Positions 17,757 to 24,251 of a stretch of 26,610 nucleotides of DNA are shown here, in pieces. The position numbers and the translations under genes are program-made. The notes beneath the pieces are model-generated. The model was given only the letters and a program-made list of their open reading frames with translations. It ran no database searches and was not told the DNA's origin. The first letter of the stretch is position 1. Each line of letters starts with the position of its first letter. Location: contig NZ_JBDKWG010000076.1 in NCBI RefSeq assembly GCF_040151475.1, positions 1 to 26,610 of the forward strand, read 5' to 3'. The stretch comes from CAXBNB01 sp040151475 (GTDB taxonomy: Bacteria > Bacteroidota > Bacteroidia > Cytophagales > Cyclobacteriaceae).

Positions 17757-18803
17757 ATGAGCAGCCTGTCAACATTCGATTTACCTGTAAACAAAAAACC
17801 GATTGTCATTATTGGTGCTGGTGGAATTGTAAAAGATGCCCATTTACCAGCATACAAAAAAGCAGATTTTGAGGTTAGTGCTATTTACGATTTGGATACC
17901 GAAAAAGCAAAAGCATTGGCACTAAAGTTTGAAATTCCAACGGTTTGCATAGACCTGAAAGAACTTGTTGAGTTTGCTCAACAAAATGATTGCGTGTATG
18001 ACATGGCATTGCCCGCTTCTGTTATTTTATCGGTACTTGCCAATATTCCGGATGGGTCAGGCGTACTTATCCAGAAACCAATGGGGGAAAATATCACACA
18101 GGCAGAAGCCATTTTGGGTTTGTGCCGGAAAAAGAAACTGGTTGCCGGCATCAACTTTCAGCTTCGGCATGCTCCCTATGTGACTCATGCGAAAAAGCTC
18201 ATTGATCAGGGCGCAATCGGAGAACTGCATGACATAGATGTCCGGATGAATGTCTATACCCCCTGGCATTTATGGGATTTTTTGTGTCAGTTGCCAAGAG
18301 TGGAAATATTGTACCACAGCATTCATTACATTGATATGATTCGGTACTTTTTAGGGGAACCCAAAAGAGTATTCGCCAAAACCACCAAACACCCCAATAT
18401 GAGAGCTTTGGCTTCCACAAGGTCTTCTATTATTATGGATTATGGTGATCTGGTACGAGCCAATATCAATACCAATCATGGCCACAACTTTGGTTCAAAT
18501 CATCAGGAATCTTATTTCACTTTTGAGGGAACAGAAGGAGCAATCAAAATAACAGTAGGAGTTTATCTGGACTATCCTAAAGGATTGCCGGATCAATTTG
18601 AATACATCTCTCTCAAAGATGGTGAAAGCTGGAAAGAAGTAAAGATAGAAGGCTCATGGTTTCCCGATGCATTTATTGGGCCAATGGCCGGGCTGATGTG
18701 TAAAACAGAAAATCCGGCATACACTTATATCAATTCCGTAGAAGATGCCATCCATACCATGGATGTGGTGGAAAAGTGCTATGAATCCAGCGAAAATCTA
18801 TAA
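17757..18803 (+). CDS. Gfo/Idh/MocA-family oxidoreductase
   Basis: A 348-residue NAD(P)-dependent sugar dehydrogenase-type protein. The Rossmann domain (about 14-135) begins with VIIGAGGIVKDAHLPAY, and the catalytic-region lysine is Lys107 in IQKPMGE, the usual E-K-P motif with Gln replacing Glu. His187 and His190 lie in YHSIHYIDMIRYF of the C-terminal alpha/beta domain. There is no signal peptide, so it is cytosolic. As the last gene of the cluster it may oxidise L-fucose (or L-galactose) to the lactone, the step before fuconate dehydratase. An alternative is a C3- or C6-oxidising enzyme of another sugar. Confidence 0.88.
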   Translation: MSSLSTFDLPVNKKPIVIIGAGGIVKDAHLPAYKKADFEVSAIYDLDTEKAKALALKFEIPTVCIDLKELVEFAQQNDCVYDMALPASVILSVLANIPDGSGVLIQKPMGENITQAEAILGLCRKKKLVAGINFQLRHAPYVTHAKKLIDQGAIGELHDIDVRMNVYTPWHLWDFLCQLPRVEILYHSIHYIDMIRYFLGEPKRVFAKTTKHPNMRALASTRSSIIMDYGDLVRANINTNHGHNFGSNHQESYFTFEGTEGAIKITVGVYLDYPKGLPDQFEYISLKDGESWKEVKIEGSWFPDAFIGPMAGLMCKTENPAYTYINSVEDAIHTMDVVEKCYESSENL

Positions 18804-18948
18804 GCTTGTTTCCCCTTCAGGTTTACAATCTCAAAATAATACAAAAATCGACTAAAAGTCACCAACTATTTTTGTCCATTATACCATAAGAAACAAATAT
18901 GGGGAAGAACACAAGAGGCTGTCTTGGTTCTGGTTGATTATCTGATTT

Positions 18949-19749
18949 TCACTCCCAGAGTGGGTATTTTTCAAGTTTAATTTCTTCACCAAAAAACAGA
19001 TTGGCAGCATTTTCAAAACCCTTGGTAATATCAGAAACTAAAAACCTGTTTCTATTGGGAGTAGAAAGGTTCATGAGATTGGATTCTTCGAGGTAGTTCT
19101 TTAGCGAAAGGGCTACTGTTTCTGCAGAATCTATTATATCTACTGACCCGTCGTAATATTGGCTGATCTCATCTTTGATAATAGGATAATGGGTGCAACC
19201 CAGAATTAAGGAATCTATTCCTTTGAGGGTTTCGTCCGACAGGTATTTGTCAATGACATCCCGACTGATGGAGTTGCGAACAAAGCCTTCTTCTATCATT
19301 GGTACCAATAGAGGAGTGGCTAAGGAGCCAAATTCTCTGACTTTACCTTTTAGTTTTCGGTCAAATGCTCCAGAGTTAACGGTCTGTAATGTTCCGATTA
19401 ACCCCACCTTTTTCATGCCATTAGTAGCAATGATGTGCTCTACTGCCGGATCGATTACATTGATTACCTTGGCTTTCGATCCTGCATATTCCTTGATCAG
19501 ATCATAAGCCGCAGCAGAAGCGGAGTTGCATGCTATGAGAATTACTTTGCAATTTTGCTGCAACAATATGTCTGTAATTTTGATGGCATAGGCCTGAATC
19601 GTAGCGGTAGATTTGTCCCCATAGGGTAAATGTGCAGTGTCTCCGAAATAAACAATTTGTTCATTAGGTAGTAAATTGCTTACAGCTTTTGCTACCGTGA
19701 GCCCTCCGGTTCCACTGTCGAATATGCCAATTGGCTGAGATGCCTCCAT
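18949..19749 (-). CDS. murI: Glutamate racemase
   Basis: A 266-residue cofactor-independent racemase that makes D-glutamate for peptidoglycan in the cytosol. The substrate-binding start IGIFDSGTGGLTVAKAV is intact, and the two catalytic cysteines are Cys74 (IACNSASA) and Cys185 (LGCTHYP). YFGDTAHLPYGDKS is also typical. It converges with the fucose cluster across 145 bp (18804-18948), where I see only a weak 4-bp-stem hairpin. It lies 112 bp downstream of the aminotransferase gene on the same strand, with a terminator-like hairpin between, so it is probably transcribed separately. Confidence 0.96.
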   Translation of the reverse strand: MEASQPIGIFDSGTGGLTVAKAVSNLLPNEQIVYFGDTAHLPYGDKSTATIQAYAIKITDILLQQNCKVILIACNSASAAAYDLIKEYAGSKAKVINVIDPAVEHIIATNGMKKVGLIGTLQTVNSGAFDRKLKGKVREFGSLATPLLVPMIEEGFVRNSISRDVIDKYLSDETLKGIDSLILGCTHYPIIKDEISQYYDGSVDIIDSAETVALSLKNYLEESNLMNLSTPNRNRFLVSDITKGFENAANLFFGEEIKLEKYPLWE

Positions 19750-19807
19750 ATAGTTAAATGATGGAATTAACCATCCGTTTTTATCCCTGACGGCAAATTA
19801 AAGGAAT

Positions 19808-19828
19808 AACCGTAAGAGCTTAACGGTT
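19808..19828 (-). terminator. Terminator-like hairpin after the aminotransferase
   Basis: AACCG-TAAG and CTTA-CGGTT pair as a 9-bp stem with one bulged A and a very tight AG loop; in practice it would be a stem of about 8 bp. It begins 34 nt past the aminotransferase stop on the minus strand and is followed by TTATTCCTTT. The T-tract is interrupted, so termination may be partial. Its place between two same-strand genes supports the call. Confidence 0.4.
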
Positions 19829-19861
19829 GGAAGCAATAAATTGTATGGAATAATGATTTTC

Positions 19862-20977
19862 TTATTTGATCTCTGCTTTCAAGGCTGACAATAGCATATT
19901 CACATGGTTGACATCTGAACTTTCACCCATAAGCCCAATGCGCCAGATTTTTCCGGCAAGTGCCCCTAGTCCACCACCTACTTCAATATTGTACTTGTTG
20001 AGCAAAGTGCCTCTTATGGCTGCTTCGTCTATTCCTTCAGGTAACAGTACAGAATTCAACATTGGCAATCGGAACCCTTCCTTTACTAAAAAGCTGAATC
20101 CTAACTCTTCTAAGCCATTCTTTAGCAACAAATGATTTTCATGATGCCTTTTGAACCTGTTTCCCAGTCCTTCTTCCAATACCAATCTCAGGGCTTCACG
20201 CAATGCAAACATAGCGGATACCGGACCCGTATGATGGTATGCCCTTTTTGCACCGGACCAATAATTCTTGACCATAGTTAAGTCCAGAAACCAGCTTTGT
20301 ACTTTGGTTTTCCTGTTTTCAAGAACTTCTACTGCCTTTTTACTAAACGAAACCGGAGACAACCCAGGAGGTGCACTCAGGCATTTTTGCGTGCCGGAAT
20401 AAATTGCATCTATACCCCATTCATCGACTTTCAGTTCAGTACCACAGTAAGAGGTAACAGCATCTACCACCAGCAATGCGCCTGCATCTTTGGCGATTTT
20501 GCTTATTTCTTCCAGTGGTTGCAGTACGCCAGTAGAAGTTTCTGCATGTACAATGGCTACCAGTTTGGGATTACAATTTTCAAGGGCATCTTTCAATTGT
20601 TGAGGCTCTATATGCTCTCCCCAGGGAACTTCTACCTTGACTACTTTTGCACCACACCTTTCGGCGATATCAGCCATTCTGTTGCCGAATACTCCATGAA
20701 TGCAAATCACTGCCTCATCACCTGGCTCAAGTAAGTTGACAAGGCAGGTTTCCATTCCCGCACTACCGGGAGCAGATACGACAAAAGTAAGCTGATTCTC
20801 TGTTTGGAATGTTTTCTGGGTCATGACTTTTATGTCATCCATGATCTCCAGAAATTCAGGATCCAGATGTCCAATAAGCGGAGTGGACATGGCTTTCAAA
20901 ACTCTTGGGTGTACATCGCTGGGGCCAGGACCCATCAGAACCCTTTTGCTGGTATTTAATTCTTTGGTATAATCCAT
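19862..20977 (-). CDS. Class V PLP aminotransferase (alanine/serine-glyoxylate type)
   Basis: A 371-residue cytosolic aminotransferase of fold type I, class V. The start MDYTKELNTSKRVLMGPGPS is typical of the alanine-glyoxylate and serine-glyoxylate group. The PLP-binding lysine is Lys198 in SGTQKCLSAPPG, with Asp172 (LVVDAVTSYCG) contacting the pyridine nitrogen. GSAGMETCL and GGGLGALAGKIWRIGLMG near the ends are further family marks. It would transfer an amino group from alanine or serine to glyoxylate or pyruvate; the exact pair cannot be fixed. It shows no link to its neighbours and is separated from the HNH island by 339 bp. Confidence 0.92.
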   Translation of the reverse strand: MDYTKELNTSKRVLMGPGPSDVHPRVLKAMSTPLIGHLDPEFLEIMDDIKVMTQKTFQTENQLTFVVSAPGSAGMETCLVNLLEPGDEAVICIHGVFGNRMADIAERCGAKVVKVEVPWGEHIEPQQLKDALENCNPKLVAIVHAETSTGVLQPLEEISKIAKDAGALLVVDAVTSYCGTELKVDEWGIDAIYSGTQKCLSAPPGLSPVSFSKKAVEVLENRKTKVQSWFLDLTMVKNYWSGAKRAYHHTGPVSAMFALREALRLVLEEGLGNRFKRHHENHLLLKNGLEELGFSFLVKEGFRLPMLNSVLLPEGIDEAAIRGTLLNKYNIEVGGGLGALAGKIWRIGLMGESSDVNHVNMLLSALKAEIK

Positions 20978-21316
20978 TCTTGTTGTATAGTTGAATCGGT
21001 TTTTTCAGACTGCAATTCTGGTTACCGAATTGATTGCAACTTATAAAATACTTACGACAATTGTTGAGAATATATTAGACTTTGATGCTCTTATTTTAAC
21101 CTAAATTGATTGAAATCAATTGATTGTGGGATAAGATAGTTTTAAGGAAACCCCTTCTTTTGAAGCCAAAACAATCCTGCGAACTGAAATTTCCAAACAA
21201 CGCAAAATCATTCTCGGCAACAGGCGAAACAGGCGATTCCTGATACATTTTGTAGAAAGTACGTCAGCAGAACTTGCAACAAAAAAGTGTAAATTAAACA
21301 CTGACAATACGCTTCA
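20978..21316. other. Gene-free stretch upstream of the aminotransferase
   Basis: No gene is supported here. Open frames occur on both strands at 21116-21307, but neither shows a recognisable domain, and the plus-strand one lacks a start and reads on antisense through the gmhA fragment. The stretch holds a perfect inverted repeat at 21104-21121, the promoter region of the aminotransferase, and the outer boundary of the HNH island at about 21316. Confidence 0.5.
21104..21121. repeat. Perfect 8-bp inverted repeat
   Basis: AATTGATT and AATCAATT face each other across a 2-nt GA spacer. The site is 127 nt upstream of the aminotransferase start and about 195 nt outside the gmhA-fragment end of the HNH island. 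It could be a regulator site or a mobile-element scar. It is AT-rich, so chance is not excluded. Confidence 0.4.
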
Positions 21317-21458
21317 TCAAACCCTCTTTTCAATAAGCAGAATCAATATGTGGATTACTTTGATGTGTATTTCCTGGATGCGATCAGCAAAACCTTGATG
21401 GGGTACATTGATCACTATATCTGCGATTTCCGCCATTTTCGTTTCGCCCTTGCCTGTA
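21316..21458. repeat. Direct repeat of the gmhA 3' end, copy 1
   Basis: This stretch matches 22765-22907 in the same orientation, with 6 mismatches that I count by eye over 143 bases. Only one mismatch falls in the first 115 bases from the stop-codon side; the other five crowd into the last 28. Homology then continues weakly past a 10-base gap to about 21489. The two copies enclose the HNH gene. Confidence 0.9.
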
Positions 21459-21489
21459 TTTTCATACCGTTTTTCTCAGCAGACTGTAT
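21317..21489 (-). pseudogene. Truncated, frameshifted gmhA 3' fragment
   Basis: The fragment reads, in the gmhA frame, the last 50 or so codons of a GmhA-like protein down to an intact stop at 21317-21319, ending LILLIEKRV as in the full gene. Upstream the frame is broken by loss of 10 bases (equivalent to 22908-22917 in the intact gene). Before that break it encodes SAEKNGMK where the intact copy has SAKKSGMK, and after it TGKGETKMAEIADI where the intact copy has TGKGGAKMAEIADI. There is no start codon or N-terminal part. These look like homologous substitutions rather than pure decay, suggesting an origin from a diverged allele or paralogue. Confidence 0.85.
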
Positions 21490-21493
21490 ATAG

Positions 21494-21511
21494 TCTTAGC
21501 TCTCGCTAAGA
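21494..21511. repeat. Perfect hairpin at the island edge
   Basis: TCTTAGC and GCTAAGA form a 7-bp stem with a TCTC loop, immediately outside the recognisable gmhA fragment. It marks the point where similarity to gmhA ends and could be a recombination or recognition site. No known attachment site is recognised. Confidence 0.45.
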
Positions 21512-21542
21512 TTCATAATGGTCAATCTTAAGGCATAACAAG

Positions 21543-21555
21543 GTCTCAGCGAGAC
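21543..21555. repeat. Small hairpin downstream of the HNH gene
   Basis: GTCTC and GAGAC enclose an AGC loop. On the minus strand it lies about 70 nt past the HNH stop. It is short, but it sits in a 135-bp space that holds two hairpins and no gene. Confidence 0.3.
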
Positions 21556-21610
21556 GCTAGAAACCGATGAACTTTCGGATTGTAGATAAACCCTATGTTT
21601 ATTTATCTGT

Positions 21611-21620
21611 TGTTAGAAGT
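21611..21620 (+). repeat. Inverted repeat bracketing the HNH gene, left arm
   Basis: TGTTAGAAGT lies 4 nt outside the HNH stop codon. Its exact reverse complement occurs 11 nt upstream of the HNH start. Ten identical bases placed this symmetrically around one ORF are unlikely by chance and may be terminal repeats or a long-range RNA pairing. Confidence 0.55.
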
Positions 21621-21624
21621 TAGG

Positions 21625-22545
21625 TTAATTTGGTTTAGGCAGTTTAATAAAGTGTGAACCCAAAATCCTTGCACCTTTAGTATTTGGCAGGTTATTATAA
21701 TACTCCTCTCCATAATCAAACAATAATTCTGTAACAAGCACATCTTCTTCGATGTTAAATATATTTAATCGAGAAAGGAAGCAACTAAGTGGCATTATCC
21801 CACCCCCAAGCCAAATACTACCTCCAACTTGAATTCTATCTAATCTAAAATCATTATAAGGGTGAATTACTGAAAGACTTTGTGAACCTAAAACAAATTT
21901 TATTTTCTTTTCACTGACTGTGAGATCGAAAAAAGTCCATTGCATCTTATCAAAATTCATTGTAGCTAAAGTTTCATTGCCTTTTTTGTGATAATATTTC
22001 AAATGTATCTCGCTAGGATATTTAGGGTGTTCACTGGAATAATAGATAATAATAAAACGGGCTCTTGTTCTTATGCTATCCAACGAGATTAAAACTCCTG
22101 GATATCGTTCATCATAAAGTTTAAATGTTCCCGATATTGAGTATTCGTTCAATTTGTTGAAATCAGAATCTCGAATCTGTAATACGTCGTTAATTCCATC
22201 AAATTCGAGACAGTTTGGCCTACTAGGTTCTAACCTTTCAGGTTTAATATTTTCACGAATTGGATTGACATTCAATTTCTTTGTTAATGTGTTCCTATAG
22301 TATTTTACCTCACCAATAGTATAATTCTTGCTTTGACTTGTTGTACTATCGTACATTGAGTGGTGCATATGGCATAAGAAAGCAAGGTTATCACTTTTAG
22401 AGTTGCCACTGTCTTTATCTAGGTGAGCGATCTGGCCAAGTTTTACCTTATAATCTCCATCAATACCAGCACACAGGGGGCATGTCCTTTTAGAATCGAT
22501 AAGAACATAAGTTTCAATATCTTTTGGGACGGCTTTTCTACTCAT
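21625..22545 (-). CDS. HNH endonuclease fused to LamG-like domain
   Basis: A 306-residue cytosolic protein with no signal peptide. Residues 20-70 form a zinc-HNH module: Cys22-x-x-Cys25, AHLDKD with His41, SDNLAFLCHMHHSMYD with Asn53, Cys58 and His61-His62. This resembles the small HNH modules that end in LC-x2-HH. After a linker (about 85-110), residues 112-300 have the alternating beta-strand pattern of a LamG/concanavalin-like jelly roll: CLEFDGINDVLQI at its start, a WTFFDLTVSEKKIKFVLG centre and an IWLGGG strand. The nuclease should cut DNA, while the jelly roll would bind a ligand. The gene looks AT-richer than its neighbours and sits alone between two copies of the gmhA end, which suggests acquisition. 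Confidence 0.78.
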   Translation of the reverse strand: MSRKAVPKDIETYVLIDSKRTCPLCAGIDGDYKVKLGQIAHLDKDSGNSKSDNLAFLCHMHHSMYDSTTSQSKNYTIGEVKYYRNTLTKKLNVNPIRENIKPERLEPSRPNCLEFDGINDVLQIRDSDFNKLNEYSISGTFKLYDERYPGVLISLDSIRTRARFIIIYYSSEHPKYPSEIHLKYYHKKGNETLATMNFDKMQWTFFDLTVSEKKIKFVLGSQSLSVIHPYNDFRLDRIQVGGSIWLGGGIMPLSCFLSRLNIFNIEEDVLVTELLFDYGEEYYNNLPNTKGARILGSHFIKLPKPN

Positions 22546-22556
22546 ATTTCATAATT

Positions 22557-22566
22557 ACTTCTAACA
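22557..22566 (-). repeat. Inverted repeat bracketing the HNH gene, right arm
   Basis: ACTTCTAACA is the exact reverse complement of the left arm at 21611-21620. It falls in the 5' leader of the HNH gene, 11 nt before the ATG. The two arms delimit a 956-bp unit consisting of almost nothing but the HNH coding region. Confidence 0.55.
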
Positions 22567-22638
22567 TCTGAGGACATACCCTTTGGTGGTATATACTTAC
22601 CTTATATTTTACTTCAAAAAATTGTTTTTTATTTCACT

Positions 22639-22740
22639 CGACCCTACTTCGGTCGGTGATAAACACAATTTGAGATAAAAATAACAACTATTTGGGGAGT
22701 TATTATACTAAAGTATCAATATAGACCAACGTCTTTGGTC
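22639..22740. repeat. Cluster of four inverted repeats between gmhA and HNH gene
   Basis: Within about 100 bp there are CGACC/GGTCG (22639-22655), AATAAC/GTTATT (22680-22704), ATACT/AGTAT (22705-22716) and GACCAA/TTGGTC (22724-22740). The last begins 25 nt after the gmhA stop and may act as its terminator, though no strong T-run follows. The region would be the 5' leader of a transcript reaching the HNH gene. It may be a structured RNA or protein-binding sites; no known RNA family is recognised. Confidence 0.4.
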
Positions 22741-22764
22741 ATCATGAATCCGCTAGCAGTGGAA

Positions 22765-22907
22765 ATCAAACCCTCTTTTCAATAAGCAGAATCAATATAT
22801 GGATTACTTTGATGTGTATTTCCTGGATGCGATCAGCAAAACCTTGATGGGGTACATTGATCACTATATCTGCGATTTCTGCCATTTTTGCTCCACCCTT
22901 GCCTGTA
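22765..22907. repeat. Direct repeat of the gmhA 3' end, copy 2 (intact gene)
   Basis: This is the stop-proximal part of the intact gmhA gene that is duplicated at 21316-21458. The abrupt loss of similarity just beyond the stop codon on both copies puts one breakpoint exactly at the gene end. Confidence 0.9.
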
Positions 22908-23341
22908 AGTGCTATGGTTTTCATGCCACTTTTCTTGGCCGACTGTATTGCTTCTATTACATTTTTAGAATTGCCACTGGAGCTAATTGCCAACAGCACG
23001 TCTCCTTCTTTTCCCAATGCTTCTACATACCGAGAAAACACCTGATCGTAACCAAAATCGTTGGACACACAGGAGAGGTGGCTCGGATCTGAGATCGCCA
23101 AAGCCGGAATAGGCTTCCTGTTCTCCCGGTACCTTCCTGTTAATTCTTCAGCAAAATGCATGGCATCACACATGGAGCCTCCATTGCCACAGCTTATGAT
23201 CTTTCCTCCATTGCTGATAGCATCAACCATCACCTTTGCGGCAGCTTCTATGCTGGCTATGCAGTCCGGCTGATTCATAAAATCATTGAGCACATTGCTC
23301 GCCTGTATCAACTCCTGAATAATTACTTCTTTATTTTCCAT
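22766..23341 (-). CDS. gmhA: Phosphoheptose (sedoheptulose-7-P) isomerase, SIS domain
   Basis: A 191-residue SIS-domain enzyme very close to GmhA, which converts D-sedoheptulose 7-phosphate to D-glycero-D-manno-heptose 7-phosphate for LPS heptose synthesis. Diagnostic stretches are ISCGNGGSMCDAMHFAEELT, GRYRENR, FSRYVEALGKEGDVLL, SSSGNSKNV and DRIQEIHIKVIHILI. The frame is open upstream to 23419, but I take the ATG at 23341 because the family begins near MENKEVIIQEL and this start leaves 4 nt after the kinase stop; the longer form would overlap the kinase gene by 74 nt. It is the third gene of a transporter-kinase-isomerase operon. Its 3' end is duplicated beyond the HNH gene. Confidence 0.92.
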   Translation of the reverse strand: MENKEVIIQELIQASNVLNDFMNQPDCIASIEAAAKVMVDAISNGGKIISCGNGGSMCDAMHFAEELTGRYRENRKPIPALAISDPSHLSCVSNDFGYDQVFSRYVEALGKEGDVLLAISSSGNSKNVIEAIQSAKKSGMKTIALTGKGGAKMAEIADIVINVPHQGFADRIQEIHIKVIHILILLIEKRV

Positions 23342-23345
23342 TCTA

Positions 23346-24239
23346 TTATGCTTTTTCATTTTCTCCCAAAAGAGCTGCTCCAAATACTCCGGCAGAGTCT
23401 CCCAAGGTATTTTTAACAATGTTAACTATTGGATCGTCCTTGAACACATACTTTTTCACCCGCTCCATACCGATCGTGTACAGTTCGTCAATATTAGAAA
23501 GCCCCCCTCCCAATACGATCTTATTCGGATCAAGTACATTGATGAGATTAGCCATCACTATCCCAAAATGCTCAAAAAAATCATTCATGACCTCTCCTGC
23601 ATCTTGATCTCCAGCCCTGTAAGCTGCCACTATACTTTTGAGGTCTTTTGCTACTCCGGTTTTATCCAGATACCTTTCCTGCACACCACTTCCTGAAATA
23701 TACCGCTCTGCACAGCCTTTTTTTCCACAAAAACAATCCACGCCATTGGGATATAAAGTGACATGACCTACTTCTCCACCGAGGTATTGTGCTCCTCTGA
23801 TGATAGCTCCATCCGTCACTATGCCTCCCCCACACCCTGTTCCCATGATGACTCCAAATACCAGTTTCTCTCCTTTGCCCGCACCCATTACAGCCTCTGC
23901 GATGGCGAAACAATTTGCATCATTTTCAATGTTGGGTCGTATGCCAGTAAAACGCTCAAAGTCATTCAGGAATGGCTGGTCATTCAGACAGAGTAAGCTG
24001 GAGTTTTTCAAAATCCCTTCCGCATTGGAATAACCCGGGGTTCCGATTCCAAGCCTATGTGGCTGTTCCTTATTTTCTCCAAGGAGGGAATGGTATAACC
24101 CGATTATGTTTTTCAAAATATGGTTGTAACCCAATTCCTGCTCTGTAGGGATTCTTTTTCGCTCAATGACGTTGTTTTGAGTATCAAGAACGATTCCTTC
24201 TATTTTAGTGCCTCCAAGGTCTATTCCTATTTTCAACAT
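23346..24239 (-). CDS. ROK-family sugar kinase
   Basis: A 297-residue cytosolic ROK kinase that phosphorylates a hexose or related sugar with ATP. The phosphate loop is IDLGGTK (residues 6-12), the catalytic base is Asp107 in ENDANCFA, and the ROK signature is present with Glu156-His159 (GGEVGH) and the zinc set in DCFCGKKGCAE (Cys169, Cys171, Cys176). It resembles fructokinase, NagK and glucokinase members; the substrate cannot be fixed by eye. The start is 12 nt after the transporter stop, and gmhA begins 4 nt after its own stop, so uptake, phosphorylation and isomerisation are probably coupled. Confidence 0.9.
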   Translation of the reverse strand: MLKIGIDLGGTKIEGIVLDTQNNVIERKRIPTEQELGYNHILKNIIGLYHSLLGENKEQPHRLGIGTPGYSNAEGILKNSSLLCLNDQPFLNDFERFTGIRPNIENDANCFAIAEAVMGAGKGEKLVFGVIMGTGCGGGIVTDGAIIRGAQYLGGEVGHVTLYPNGVDCFCGKKGCAERYISGSGVQERYLDKTGVAKDLKSIVAAYRAGDQDAGEVMNDFFEHFGIVMANLINVLDPNKIVLGGGLSNIDELYTIGMERVKKYVFKDDPIVNIVKNTLGDSAGVFGAALLGENEKA

Positions 24240-24251
24240 GTTTTGTATTAG

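Larger units (their letters stand above)
6039..18803 (+). other. Predicted sulfated-fucan/fucose utilisation operon
   Basis: Ten recognisable same-strand genes plus a 34-codon ORF are packed with 4- to 8-nt overlaps or gaps of 7-30 nt, which argues for one transcript. The order is TetR regulator, Na+ symporter, mutarotase lipoprotein, sulfatase, GH29, fuconate dehydratase, GH95-like, small ORF, SGNH hydrolase, sulfatase, Gfo/Idh/MocA. Two sulfatases, two exo-fucosidase families and fuconate dehydratase point to sulfated, possibly acetylated, alpha-L-fucose-containing glycans such as fucoidan-type polymers or oligomers. SusC/SusD genes are absent, so it may act on oligosaccharides released elsewhere. 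The grouping is an inference from gene content and spacing. Confidence 0.75.

Noticed and set aside
18804..18948. Bidirectional terminator between the fucose cluster and murI
   Set aside because: Only a 4-bp stem (GACT/AGTC) near 18850 was found, too weak to call.
21116..21307. Open frames on both strands next to the gmhA fragment
   Set aside because: The minus-strand frame (63 aa) is Arg/Leu-rich without a domain; the plus-strand frame has a stop just before it, no start codon, and continues antisense through the gmhA fragment.
22546..22765. CRISPR-like or retron-like element beside the HNH gene
   Set aside because: The inverted repeats differ from one another and are not regularly spaced, and no cas or reverse transcriptase gene is present.
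22766..23419. Longer form of gmhA starting at 23419
   Set aside because: It would overlap the kinase gene by 74 nt and add 26 residues not found in GmhA proteins; the ATG at 23341 fits the family start.
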